Source: an uncultured Muribaculaceae bacterium
GTDB lineage: Bacteria > Bacteroidota > Bacteroidia > Bacteroidales > Muribaculaceae
Reading direction: 5' to 3'
Assembly: GCA_905233845.1 (NCBI GenBank)
Contig: CAJOFH010000043.1
Location: 1 to 47,956 of the forward strand
Length of the DNA stretch: 47,956 nucleotides
The notes beneath the pieces were generated by a model. It worked only from the letters and a program-made list of their open reading frames with translations. It did no database searches and had not been told where the DNA came from. Shown here piece after piece: positions 1 through 7,682 of the stretch. The position numbers and the translations under genes are program-made. The first letter of the stretch is position 1; the number at the start of each line of letters is the position of its first letter.

Positions 1-140
1 GTGTTTTTTTAATAATGTTTTTTGCACTACAAAATTACTAAAAATCTCGCTATGTTCCTAAATTTCAGCTAAATAAAATTCATCGAACTCACGTTATTTT
101 AGTTACTAATGTGATAAGTTTGGTTTATTAAGACAGATTT

Positions 141-172
141 AACAAAAGCGAGTCGTGAGACCCGCTTTCGTT
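141..172 (-). terminator. Hairpin terminator of the sulfatase-like gene
   Basis: A 14-nt arm at 141-154 pairs with 159-172 around a GTGA loop, with one A/C and one C/A mismatch. Read on the minus strand it follows the stop codon of the gene ending at 197 by about 25 nt and is followed by a T-rich stretch. The first 140 bases of the window are AT-rich and show no gene. Confidence 0.65.
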
Positions 173-196
173 ATTTATTGAGCATTGATTCACAAA

Positions 197-2017
197 TCAC
201 TCGCGAGGCTCGAACCAACGGCTTTTAATAATCATGTCACTAATTCTCCATGCCTCTTTCTGGCGATTTATAAGTTTACTTGCCCCCATTGCCTGAGTGG
301 GAGAAGTGGCGACAGAAGTAACATCATCTCGCAAAATGCTGTTTCCCAACCCGCTCCAATGGGTGTTGCTTGTGCCAAGCAGTTCGTTCAGCGTTGGGAA
401 GATGTCAATTTGCCCCACTGGACCAGCTATCTTGCCACCCTGCCCAGAGTTGATAATAACGCACACACACTTATCGCCATCTCGGTCTATTGATGGACGA
501 CCATTGGGCGCATCATCAACACTCTCGCTGTGGTCGCTCACAATCACAATCATGGTGTTGTCATATAAACCATTCGACTTTAAACTCTCAAGCAGTTGAG
601 ACAGTGACGCGTCAAAAGCATTTGCGCACTCGAGATAACACCTTACTTCGCGAGTGTATTGTCCACTATTCTGAACCCATGTAGCAGGTTCCATCGGTGC
701 GTTATATGGATGATGCATACCAGCTGTAGCAGCTAGGCACAAAAATGGTTGTTTGCGCTGTTGCAGAAGTTGTGCCACCTCCTCGAGCAGTGCCTTATCA
801 AGAAGATAGCCATTACTCTTAACTACACTGTCAATATCGGCTTTGCCGTAGAAGTCGTTGTAACCATAGGTTTTAGACATGGATTGAACATTCCACAACG
901 TTGGCTCATCACAACAAGCGTATAGCGCGTCATATTCGCCCAAGGACTTGACAAGCGAGGGATATGGAACGTTGCCATAGGTGTTTGAAACCGCCTGAGT
1001 CGTCAAAGGCAACAGACCAGTGTTGTACATGAAAATGCCGTCGCTCGAGCGTCCGTTCTTTGCCTGTGAGCGCATATTGAGAGTTACAAGATTGTTTACC
1101 GTGTCACGGCACAAGGCATTGAGCGTGGGGGTCACCTCACGACCATCAATCTTCAAATCAATAACCCATGAGTTCAACGACTCCACAACGAGCAGCAACA
1201 CATTCTTGCCACGAGCAGTTGCATAGTCGTCGCCATACTGGGGCTGCTCATTGATGAAACGCGTCACTTCTTGCTTCTCGGCATCAGTGAGTGTAGTACG
1301 ATCATGAATTGCAGTCACTAATCCATAGACGACATAGGGCACGGCACCATTCTGATTCATATAGTCGCCCTGACGGGTCCACATCACACAATAATCGTTG
1401 ACAAGCTGTTGCTCGTAGCTCGGACATTCCTTATCCTCATTATAATGCACAGCAGTCATTCCCAGTCTTATTGCCACAAATCCCAGCACACACAGCAACG
1501 TCAATCCCAGACGTTTCCATCCCGAATGATGTGTATCGTCAATGCCATGCTTGAACCATATTCTATACACTATGTAGAGCACGATTGGTGGCAACAGCAC
1601 CTCAAGGTCGGCAAGTTTGAATGCTCCCATTGCACTTTTAGCCACCGTACCACCCACGTTCTCGACAAGGAAGAACGACGACAGCGGCATCAGATCACGA
1701 TAACTGGGCATATAGAGCAGTTGGGCAAAGCACCACAGCGTCACAAGCCATATCATCAGCCATCCCAACTTGCGCCATCTTCCACTAAATGCCACAAAAG
1801 GCGTTAGCAACAGCAGTGAATCTCCAATGTTGTTTATTAAAAGCTGACTCAACTCCCCTAGCGACACTGTATGTAGCCAATTAATGTCGGCAATGCGATT
1901 GTAATGATACTCAACAGCAAGGAGCTGAACTACCATGCAACCCATCGCCAGCAAGAAGAACCACAACAATGAGTTCTTAATTCTCTTTTTCCAAAATTTA
2001 CCACTCTTGTCTTTCAT
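197..2017 (-). CDS. LTA synthase-like membrane sulfatase-fold protein
   Basis: Predicted inner-membrane protein of the alkaline phosphatase/sulfatase superfamily, like LtaS and phosphoethanolamine transferases, which move phospho-alcohol groups onto envelope glycans or lipids. About five hydrophobic segments fill the first 190 residues. The periplasmic catalytic domain follows: metal-binding Glu in LVVESLNSW, a nucleophile region GRSSDGIF (Ser where LtaS has Thr), MHHPYN, and the metal-binding SDHSES near the C-terminus. About 606 aa, the usual size. I chose the ATG at 2017: the in-frame GTG at 2041 lies upstream of the -7 box TATCTTTG (2023-2030), outside the likely transcript. The true substrate cannot be read from sequence; Gram-negative Bacteroidales lack lipoteichoic acid, so a phosphoethanolamine or phosphoglycerol transfer role is inferred. 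A second, unrelated-in-detail member lies at 39416-41404. Confidence 0.85.
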   Translation of the reverse strand: MKDKSGKFWKKRIKNSLLWFFLLAMGCMVVQLLAVEYHYNRIADINWLHTVSLGELSQLLINNIGDSLLLLTPFVAFSGRWRKLGWLMIWLVTLWCFAQLLYMPSYRDLMPLSSFFLVENVGGTVAKSAMGAFKLADLEVLLPPIVLYIVYRIWFKHGIDDTHHSGWKRLGLTLLCVLGFVAIRLGMTAVHYNEDKECPSYEQQLVNDYCVMWTRQGDYMNQNGAVPYVVYGLVTAIHDRTTLTDAEKQEVTRFINEQPQYGDDYATARGKNVLLLVVESLNSWVIDLKIDGREVTPTLNALCRDTVNNLVTLNMRSQAKNGRSSDGIFMYNTGLLPLTTQAVSNTYGNVPYPSLVKSLGEYDALYACCDEPTLWNVQSMSKTYGYNDFYGKADIDSVVKSNGYLLDKALLEEVAQLLQQRKQPFLCLAATAGMHHPYNAPMEPATWVQNSGQYTREVRCYLECANAFDASLSQLLESLKSNGLYDNTMIVIVSDHSESVDDAPNGRPSIDRDGDKCVCVIINSGQGGKIAGPVGQIDIFPTLNELLGTSNTHWSGLGNSILRDDVTSVATSPTQAMGASKLINRQKEAWRISDMIIKSRWFEPRE

Positions 2018-2022
2018 GACTG

Positions 2023-2054
2023 CAAAGATAACTAATGCCACTGCTTAATCCAAA
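2023..2054 (-). promoter_or_regulatory. Promoter of the LTA synthase-like gene
   Basis: On the minus strand TTTG (2051-2054), a 20-nt spacer, then TATCTTTG (2023-2030), a perfect Bacteroidetes -33/-7 pair. Only 5 nt separate the -7 box from the ATG, so the mRNA should be leaderless or nearly so. Confidence 0.75.
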
Positions 2055-2074
2055 ATAATGAGTAGATTTTTGAA

Positions 2075-2114
2075 TAAAAAAGTGTGACAACTTGAGAAAC
2101 GAGTTGCCACACTT
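2075..2114 (-). terminator. Trigger factor terminator
   Basis: A 13-bp stem (2080-2092 with 2102-2114, one G-U pair) begins about 20 nt past the tig stop codon on the minus strand and is followed by a run of six T. A classical intrinsic terminator. Confidence 0.85.
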
Positions 2115-2135
2115 AATTTGTTGTTACAAGAAAGA

Positions 2136-3491
2136 TTATTTCTTCTCTTCGAAAAGTTTATTGAACTCCTCAACAGTCACGGTCTTCTCAGTGAGAGAAA
2201 CGTTGTCGCGGATAGTTGCGAACACCTTGTCTTCAAAGGCGCGACGGTTAATCTCCTTGGCATAATCCTTGTTCTCCATAATATCAGAAGCGTAGCGTTC
2301 GAGTGTCTCTTCAGGGACATTGCCAATACCATACTGTGCAAACTGCTGAGCGGCATAAATCTTAGCCAGACGCATCTGATCCTCTTTCTCAATCTTCACG
2401 TCGTAGTTCTTGGCAACCTTCTCCTTTATGAGCTGCCAAACAATCTCCTCGCGTGTGCGTGGATACTCCTCCTCAATTTTTGTGGGCTCGGTTTCCTTAT
2501 TGATTGAGGTGAGGTAACGTTTCAAGAACTCGTCGGGGAGTTCGAGGTCACCTACTTTCTTCACGAGCACCTTCTCTGCATCGATGGTGAAGCGATAGTT
2601 GCTGTCGCTCTTGAGTTGGCCGGCAAGCATCTCTTTCACTTTCTCATAATACTCATCCTCAGTCTTGGCTACATCCTTGCCAAACACCATGTCATAGAAC
2701 TCCTGACCATGCTCAGCATCTTTGTTAACCAGGATTTCATCAACCTTGAAGTTAAAGTCACTCTTCACGTCGGCTTGGTCTTTGTCAACTGCCAACATAG
2801 CGGCAAGCTCAGTAATGTTACCACCAGCACCTTTATAAGGGTTGATGACTACCTCATCGTTTACCTTAAGACCAATGAGTTTTTTCTTCTCATCCTCGTC
2901 CTTCAGGTACTTGGGTGAAACGATAGTGCGCTCCACGCTGATGCCTCCATCCTTAACAGAGCCATCTTCATTAAGCTCCACGAGAGTGCCACGAATCAAG
3001 GCGTCCTCGGTCGACTCCTCGCCAGGCACTTGTGTACCGAAACGTTTCTTGTAAGCACTATCCTGGTCATCGACCATTTCCTTGCTCACCTCGATGTTAT
3101 AGTAAGGAACCTTCACACGCTTGTCGAGCTTGATGTCAAACTCTGGAGCGAAGCCAAGCTCAAACTTGAAAGCAAAATCCTTCTCATACATCATGTCAAC
3201 CTTGGTGTCTTTTGAGAGCATAGGCTCACCCAACAGATCGAGATTGTTATTGTGGATGTAGTTATAGAGCTCACGGCTAACAATGTCGTCCACAACCTCG
3301 GCAGTCACTTGTCCACCATAGTGCTTCATCAGCAGTGACGCAGGCACATGACCTGGACGAAAACCTTTGATGGGACGTCGACGTCCCAAGGCTGCCAATT
3401 GCTTCTTTACTTCGGCTTGATAATCCTCTTCAACCAGCGATATAGTGAGAACACCACTCACGTTATCGGTTTTGTCTAATGTTACGTTCAT
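2136..3491 (-). CDS. tig: Trigger factor
   Basis: Ribosome-bound chaperone that receives nascent chains at the exit tunnel. 451 aa, the normal length. The N-terminal ribosome-docking loop reads GFRPGHVP (residues 43-50), matching the family signature GFRxGxxP although the usual second Lys is His. The middle domain, acidic and Lys-rich, aligns in position with the FKBP-like PPIase domain but lacks obvious PPIase aromatic residues, as is common in Bacteroidetes. The long C-terminal helical domain starts near residue 270. It is a single-gene unit with its own promoter (3550-3580) and terminator (2075-2114), divergent from the HAD gene. Start ATG at 3491 gives the canonical MNVTLDKTDNVSG beginning. 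Confidence 0.95.
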   Translation of the reverse strand: MNVTLDKTDNVSGVLTISLVEEDYQAEVKKQLAALGRRRPIKGFRPGHVPASLLMKHYGGQVTAEVVDDIVSRELYNYIHNNNLDLLGEPMLSKDTKVDMMYEKDFAFKFELGFAPEFDIKLDKRVKVPYYNIEVSKEMVDDQDSAYKKRFGTQVPGEESTEDALIRGTLVELNEDGSVKDGGISVERTIVSPKYLKDEDEKKKLIGLKVNDEVVINPYKGAGGNITELAAMLAVDKDQADVKSDFNFKVDEILVNKDAEHGQEFYDMVFGKDVAKTEDEYYEKVKEMLAGQLKSDSNYRFTIDAEKVLVKKVGDLELPDEFLKRYLTSINKETEPTKIEEEYPRTREEIVWQLIKEKVAKNYDVKIEKEDQMRLAKIYAAQQFAQYGIGNVPEETLERYASDIMENKDYAKEINRRAFEDKVFATIRDNVSLTEKTVTVEEFNKLFEEKK

Positions 3492-3549
3492 TTCTTTGTT
3501 TAGATATTCTTTTTATTGTGCTTTTTAAATATTTCTTAATTTGAGCCTG

Positions 3550-3580
3550 CAAAATTACTCTATTTTAAATGAACCACAAA
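3550..3580 (-). promoter_or_regulatory. tig promoter
   Basis: Minus-strand TTTG (3577-3580), 19-nt spacer, TAATTTTG (3550-3557). Leader of about 55 nt, AT-rich and without a Shine-Dalgarno sequence. Confidence 0.7.
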
Positions 3581-3674
3581 ATTATTGACGAAGTTTTTGT
3601 TAAGAGTGAGAAAAATGAAAGTTAAAATTGACCATCGAAAGTCACAATTTTATCGTGAAAACTGTCACCGTAGA

Positions 3675-3706
3675 TTTGCAAGTTTTGAATAATGGTCGTA
3701 TCTTTG
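3675..3706 (+). promoter_or_regulatory. Promoter of the HAD hydrolase operon
   Basis: TTTG (3675-3678), 20-nt spacer, TATCTTTG (3699-3706), then the ATG 20 nt downstream at 3726. A full consensus Bacteroidetes promoter with a very short leader. Confidence 0.75.
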
Positions 3707-3725
3707 TGGTGTAAATCATTTTCAG

Positions 3726-4367
3726 ATGAACAAGAAAGTGTCTAAAGGTGTTTTGTTTGACCTCGACGGGGTGTTAATTGACTCCGAAGGCATCTACACG
3801 CAGTTTTGGGAAGCTGTCGACCAATGCTACCCTACTGGCGTAAAGGACTTTGCGAAGGTTATTAAAGGTTCGAACTTACACAATATACTTCACACCTATT
3901 TTCCCACCGATGAGTTACGTCACAAGGTGAACGAAATGCTCGACAACTTCCAACGAGAGATGCGCTATGAGTACTTCCCTGGTACCATCGAGCTGCTCGA
4001 AGAATTGCACCGTAATGGCATAAAGTGTTGCGTGGTAACCAGCAGCGACCATAGTAAGATGGATGCACTTTATTGCCAGAAGCCAAACTTCCCGAGCCAC
4101 TTCTCTGCCATCGTTACAGGAAATATGGTCAGCGAGCCCAAACCTTCGCCTGAGTGCTTCCTGCTGGGAGCTGAGAAATTGGGGCTCGACATCAACGATT
4201 GCGTGGTGATAGAAGACTCCATCAACGGCCTGAAGGCCGGCATGGCGAGTGGAGCTCGCGTGATAGGGCTAACCACTACCTGCACCCACAAAATGATTGC
4301 TCCCTACTGCCACCTAATTGCCAAAGATATCGCACATTTAACTACAGATTTAATTCTAACAGTATAA
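3726..4367 (+). CDS. HAD-superfamily hydrolase, beta-phosphoglucomutase-like
   Basis: Cytoplasmic haloacid dehalogenase-like phosphatase or phosphomutase, 213 aa. All four HAD motifs are intact: FDLDGVL (nucleophile Asp12 and Asp14), VVTSSD (motif II), the Lys of SEPKPSP (motif III) and VIEDSINGLKAG (motif IV). The helical cap inserted after motif I (residues about 20-85) marks subclass I, the group of beta-phosphoglucomutase, phosphoglycolate phosphatase and sugar-phosphate phosphatases. The substrate cannot be told. Only 4 nt separate it from the lipoprotein gene downstream, so they are probably cotranscribed. Confidence 0.85.
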   Translation: MNKKVSKGVLFDLDGVLIDSEGIYTQFWEAVDQCYPTGVKDFAKVIKGSNLHNILHTYFPTDELRHKVNEMLDNFQREMRYEYFPGTIELLEELHRNGIKCCVVTSSDHSKMDALYCQKPNFPSHFSAIVTGNMVSEPKPSPECFLLGAEKLGLDINDCVVIEDSINGLKAGMASGARVIGLTTTCTHKMIAPYCHLIAKDIAHLTTDLILTV

Positions 4368-4371
4368 ACTC

Positions 4372-4851
4372 ATGAAACTGAAAACATTTTCGATTCTAAT
4401 TCTCATTGCCACTCTCACTTTAGCAATCACCGCTTGCAACGGAAAGAGTGGTGAAAAGTCGAAACAAGATGACAAAGCCTCGAGCGAGAATGTCATTGAC
4501 AACAAGGATGAAGTGACATTCCTGCATACTTTCCTCGACAACTACCTAAAGCTTAGCGGCAAACCAGCACAGGAGCTTGCACGCAAACATCTCACCGAAG
4601 ACTTCTATAGCCGATATATTGAACTTTGCAGCAACAAGGAAGATGTGGTTGACCTCATCTGTGAAGTGGCTATGGGCGAGAAGGCCAAGAAAGTGGAAAA
4701 AATCTCGAAAGGCATTGAGGATCCAAGCAGCTTCATCGTGCAAATGGAGGTTATCGGGATTGATGGAGAACCATATACTATGCAGTATGACATGACAGTA
4801 GTGAACGAAAACGGCAAGTTCAAACTCGGTGGCAGCCAAATCTTTGATTAA
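4372..4851 (+). CDS. Small lipoprotein, DUF3828-like
   Basis: 159-aa predicted lipoprotein. Residues 1-21 form a signal peptide ending in the lipobox ITAC, so Cys22 would be lipidated. A charged linker (residues 24-40) leads to a compact alpha/beta domain with a long helix (FLHTFLDNYLKL, then ELARKHLTEDFYSRYIEL) and a C-terminal two-strand segment ending VNENGKFKLGG. That pattern recalls DUF3828/NTF2-like lipoproteins of Bacteroidetes; the assignment is tentative. No catalytic residues are evident. It follows the HAD gene closely and precedes the aldo/keto reductase by 49 nt. Confidence 0.7.
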   Translation: MKLKTFSILILIATLTLAITACNGKSGEKSKQDDKASSENVIDNKDEVTFLHTFLDNYLKLSGKPAQELARKHLTEDFYSRYIELCSNKEDVVDLICEVAMGEKAKKVEKISKGIEDPSSFIVQMEVIGIDGEPYTMQYDMTVVNENGKFKLGGSQIFD

Positions 4852-4900
4852 CGCACAATGCATAAACTGACAACAAATAACTAAAGACTAAATAAATATC

Positions 4901-6253
4901 ATGGGAAACAAAAAATTAAATCGACGAGAATTTTTAAAGAGAGCAAGTATAGTGACTGGTGGTGCTATGGCTATGATGGCACTCGACCCATTCACAAGCC
5001 TTGCCAGGAGTAATGACAACGGGCAACCTGGCGAGAACCGCATGACCTATCGCACCCAGCACGGTACTGGTGAGAAGATCTCATTGCTGGGTTTCGGCAT
5101 GATGCGTCTGCCACGCGACAATCAAGAACTGGTCAATCAGCTTGTTGATTATGCCATAGCTCACGGAGTGAACTACTTTGACACGTCACCAAGATATGGC
5201 GGCGGACTAAACGAAGGCATCGTTGGCGAGGCATTGAGCCGTCATCCACGCGACAAGTATTACATTGCGACAAAGATGTCGAACTACGACGAGACACTTT
5301 GGGTGCTTGAAGAAGCCAAGAAGATGTATGCCAACTCGTTTGAGAAGCTGCGTGTCGACTACATCGACTACTACTTGATGCACGGTGTGGGACAGGACGG
5401 ATTGGGAACCTTCAACAAGCGTTTTATCAATAACGGACTACTCGATTTTCTTGTGAAAGAGCGCGAGGCGGGACGCATCCGTCATCTGGGCTTCTCTTAT
5501 CATGGCAACGTGGAAGTCTTTGATTGGCTTGTTGACCACAACGATGACTACCACTGGGACTTCGTACAGATTCAAATGAACTTCCTCGACTGGCGGCATG
5601 CGTCACTTAACAAAGATGGTTGGAAAAAAGATGCTGATGCTGAGTATCTATATAACAAGCTCACCAAAGCCGGAATACAGGTAGTAGTAATGGAACCGCT
5701 GCGTGGTGGTGCCCTTGCAAAAATCTCACAAGAGAGTGTTGACCAGCTCAAAGCCATGCGTCCCAACGACAATGTGGCACAATGGGCATTTCGATGGGTA
5801 AGCTCACATTCCAATATCCTCACCACACTCAGTGGCATGAACGTGATGGAGCACCTTGTTGAAAATGTAGCGACACATTCACCACTGGAACCTTGCACGG
5901 CTGCCGAGAACGACTTGCTTGAAAAGATTGCCGATGAAATTGCTGGCATTCCCACTGTACCATGTACTGCTTGCGCTTATTGTATGCCATGCCCATTTGG
6001 CGTGGACATTCCAGGGAACTTTACTTTCTACAACGAGGCTATGAACAACAAGCTACTGCCTCTACCCGATAAGTCAAGTCCTGATTACAACGCCAAACAG
6101 AAGCAGTTTACACAGCTTTACCTCAAGCAAATTCCTGCCGAGGCACGCGCCAACCAATGCATGGATTGTGAGGCATGCCTCAAGAAATGTCCACAACAAA
6201 TTCGCATTCCCAACCAACTCAGCCGCATCAACAACATTCTGCGAGGAAGGTAA
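4901..6253 (+). CDS. Tat-exported aldo/keto reductase with two 4Fe-4S motifs
   Basis: 450 aa. It opens with a twin-arginine signal (NRREFLKRAS, residues 7-16, then a hydrophobic stretch), so export after cofactor loading is predicted. Residues 47-330 form an aldo/keto reductase barrel: the NADPH-binding start GFGMMRLP, the Asp and Tyr of YFDTSPRYGGG, a Lys in ATKMS and the His of LMHG, the usual catalytic tetrad. The tail carries two ferredoxin-type Cys clusters, CTACAYCMPCP and CMDCEACLKKCP. This architecture is a well-known Bacteroidetes group whose substrate is unknown; electron transfer between the clusters and a nicotinamide site is inferred. It is the last gene before the terminator at 6273-6326, so probably the end of the operon starting at 3726. 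Confidence 0.9.
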   Translation: MGNKKLNRREFLKRASIVTGGAMAMMALDPFTSLARSNDNGQPGENRMTYRTQHGTGEKISLLGFGMMRLPRDNQELVNQLVDYAIAHGVNYFDTSPRYGGGLNEGIVGEALSRHPRDKYYIATKMSNYDETLWVLEEAKKMYANSFEKLRVDYIDYYLMHGVGQDGLGTFNKRFINNGLLDFLVKEREAGRIRHLGFSYHGNVEVFDWLVDHNDDYHWDFVQIQMNFLDWRHASLNKDGWKKDADAEYLYNKLTKAGIQVVVMEPLRGGALAKISQESVDQLKAMRPNDNVAQWAFRWVSSHSNILTTLSGMNVMEHLVENVATHSPLEPCTAAENDLLEKIADEIAGIPTVPCTACAYCMPCPFGVDIPGNFTFYNEAMNNKLLPLPDKSSPDYNAKQKQFTQLYLKQIPAEARANQCMDCEACLKKCPQQIRIPNQLSRINNILRGR

Positions 6254-6272
6254 CCGATTTCGCTGCAAGAAT

Positions 6273-6326
6273 AAAGTACTGAGCCCACTTCAAAAATTGA
6301 CGTTTTTTGAAGTGGGCTCAGTGCTT
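6273..6326 (+). terminator. Strong intrinsic terminator
   Basis: Long hairpin, arms 6273-6295 and 6304-6326 with a single T/G wobble, followed by T residues. It ends the HAD-lipoprotein-aldo/keto reductase unit and is nearly symmetric, so it could work in both directions. Confidence 0.9.
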
Positions 6327-6396
6327 TTACAACCATAACTCTGAGAAGCAAAACCGAAAATAGCTAATAACATATTTATAAGTCAATTTTTTTTCG

Positions 6397-6404
6397 TAAC
6401 TTTG
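6397..6404 (+). promoter_or_regulatory. -7 box of the phosphatase gene
   Basis: TAACTTTG followed by CGCCC, the extended -7 form seen repeatedly in this window. No good -33 TTTG sits 19-20 nt upstream. It fixes the start of the next gene, because the in-frame TTG at 6402 lies within the box itself. Confidence 0.6.
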
Positions 6405-6431
6405 CGCCCAATTTTAAACGTGCATTTTTTT

Positions 6432-7607
6432 ATGAAGAGACAAATCAGACTTATTCTTACCGCCATTTTCATGTTTGTTGCTGTGGCGGTTACTGCACAG
6501 GATAATTTCTATGAGGAACTTGTAGACAAAGGATATGACATCATAATTATTGAGAATAAAGGTGTAAAGGAGTATTATGAAGACCGTTCTTATGATGACC
6601 CAAAGAGGACAAGCGATTATAACCACAGCATTGTAAAAAAGTATAGTACTGGATCATCGTCACGACCTGCTGGAATTATGCTGAATTGGTATTCCTCTAC
6701 CCCTGTGAACGACATCTCAAAGGTGATAGTGACGCTTGTGGAGTCGGACATAGAGATGGATGAGTCGATTCTTGACGAAGACCTGACTAATGAAAATGTG
6801 AAGTACTATTACCCCAACACCAACAAGAAGGAGTATCTGCTATGTAATATGTGCCCTGATAAGTATTGCTACTACAAAATCGAGGAGGTGCTGCATAATG
6901 GCCAACGGACGATTGTGGATAGTGGCAGGTTCTATACTTATGGAAAAATAAGGATGCTTCGTGTAGACGGCATGGTCAATGTACGAGACTTTGGAGGATG
7001 GTACACTTCATTCGACAAAGAAGTTGTCTATGGCAGATTGTTCCGAGGAAACCGTCCAAAAGGCATCACACCTACTGGCAAGAATGACTTTGTAAAAAAC
7101 GAACACATCACTGCCGACCTTGACCTGCGTGGAATCACAACTTTCACCGAGTCCCCATTGGGACCTGAGGTTGAATTCTTCAGTACCGACAACCAACGCT
7201 ACAAAATTGCGCTGACTGGTCGCACTCAGGTTTTTGTCAAGGATTTAGACTTCATTGCCAGCGTGCTTCGCCGAGGTGGTAACGTGTTCCTTCATTGCAA
7301 TCATGGCACCAACAGAGCTGGCACTCTCTCATTTCTTATTGAGGGCATCCTTGGCCTAAACGAAGCAGACCTTAGCCGAGAATACGAACTGTCGTCTTTT
7401 GCCTACGGCATATCACGTTCTCCAAAATTTGGCGACATGTTCCCAGTTATTCGTTCCTATGGCGAAGCCAACGATGATCTTGCGCAGTGCTTCTATAATT
7501 ACGCACGCAGCATAGGCGTTTCGGAGAAAACCCTCGACACCATACGTTGCGTGATGCTTGGACTCTCCCCTAACGACACACGCATCCTTGATGCACATAG
7601 AAGATAA
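6432..7607 (+). CDS. Secreted tyrosine-protein phosphatase-like protein
   Basis: 391 aa from the ATG at 6432; the in-frame TTG at 6402 is inside the promoter. Residues 1-23 form a Sec signal peptide ending VAVTAQ. The first third (residues 25-170) is unassigned, perhaps a beta-rich domain. The second part matches the Y_phosphatase3 type: NVRDFGGW, then YGRLFRGNRP, DLDLRG, and the P-loop HCNHGTNRAG, in which Cys and Arg of the CX5R signature are present. The usual KDRTG ending is altered to TNRAG. The family dephosphorylates phosphotyrosine or phosphoinositides; a periplasmic or surface role here follows from the signal peptide. The next gene begins 75 nt downstream. Confidence 0.8.
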   Translation: MKRQIRLILTAIFMFVAVAVTAQDNFYEELVDKGYDIIIIENKGVKEYYEDRSYDDPKRTSDYNHSIVKKYSTGSSSRPAGIMLNWYSSTPVNDISKVIVTLVESDIEMDESILDEDLTNENVKYYYPNTNKKEYLLCNMCPDKYCYYKIEEVLHNGQRTIVDSGRFYTYGKIRMLRVDGMVNVRDFGGWYTSFDKEVVYGRLFRGNRPKGITPTGKNDFVKNEHITADLDLRGITTFTESPLGPEVEFFSTDNQRYKIALTGRTQVFVKDLDFIASVLRRGGNVFLHCNHGTNRAGTLSFLIEGILGLNEADLSREYELSSFAYGISRSPKFGDMFPVIRSYGEANDDLAQCFYNYARSIGVSEKTLDTIRCVMLGLSPNDTRILDAHRR

Positions 7608-7682
7608 ATTTTTGTAGACTTAATTTTGTATAGATATTGCACCTTTTTACGAACAACAAATATAATTAAAAACAAACAACAA

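Noticed and set aside
185-493. Open frame on the plus strand at the left edge
   Set aside because: Antisense to the C-terminal part of the sulfatase-like gene, with no support of its own.
6402-6431. TTG start for the phosphatase gene
   Set aside because: It is part of the -7 box TAACTTTG; the ATG at 6432 gives a clean signal peptide.
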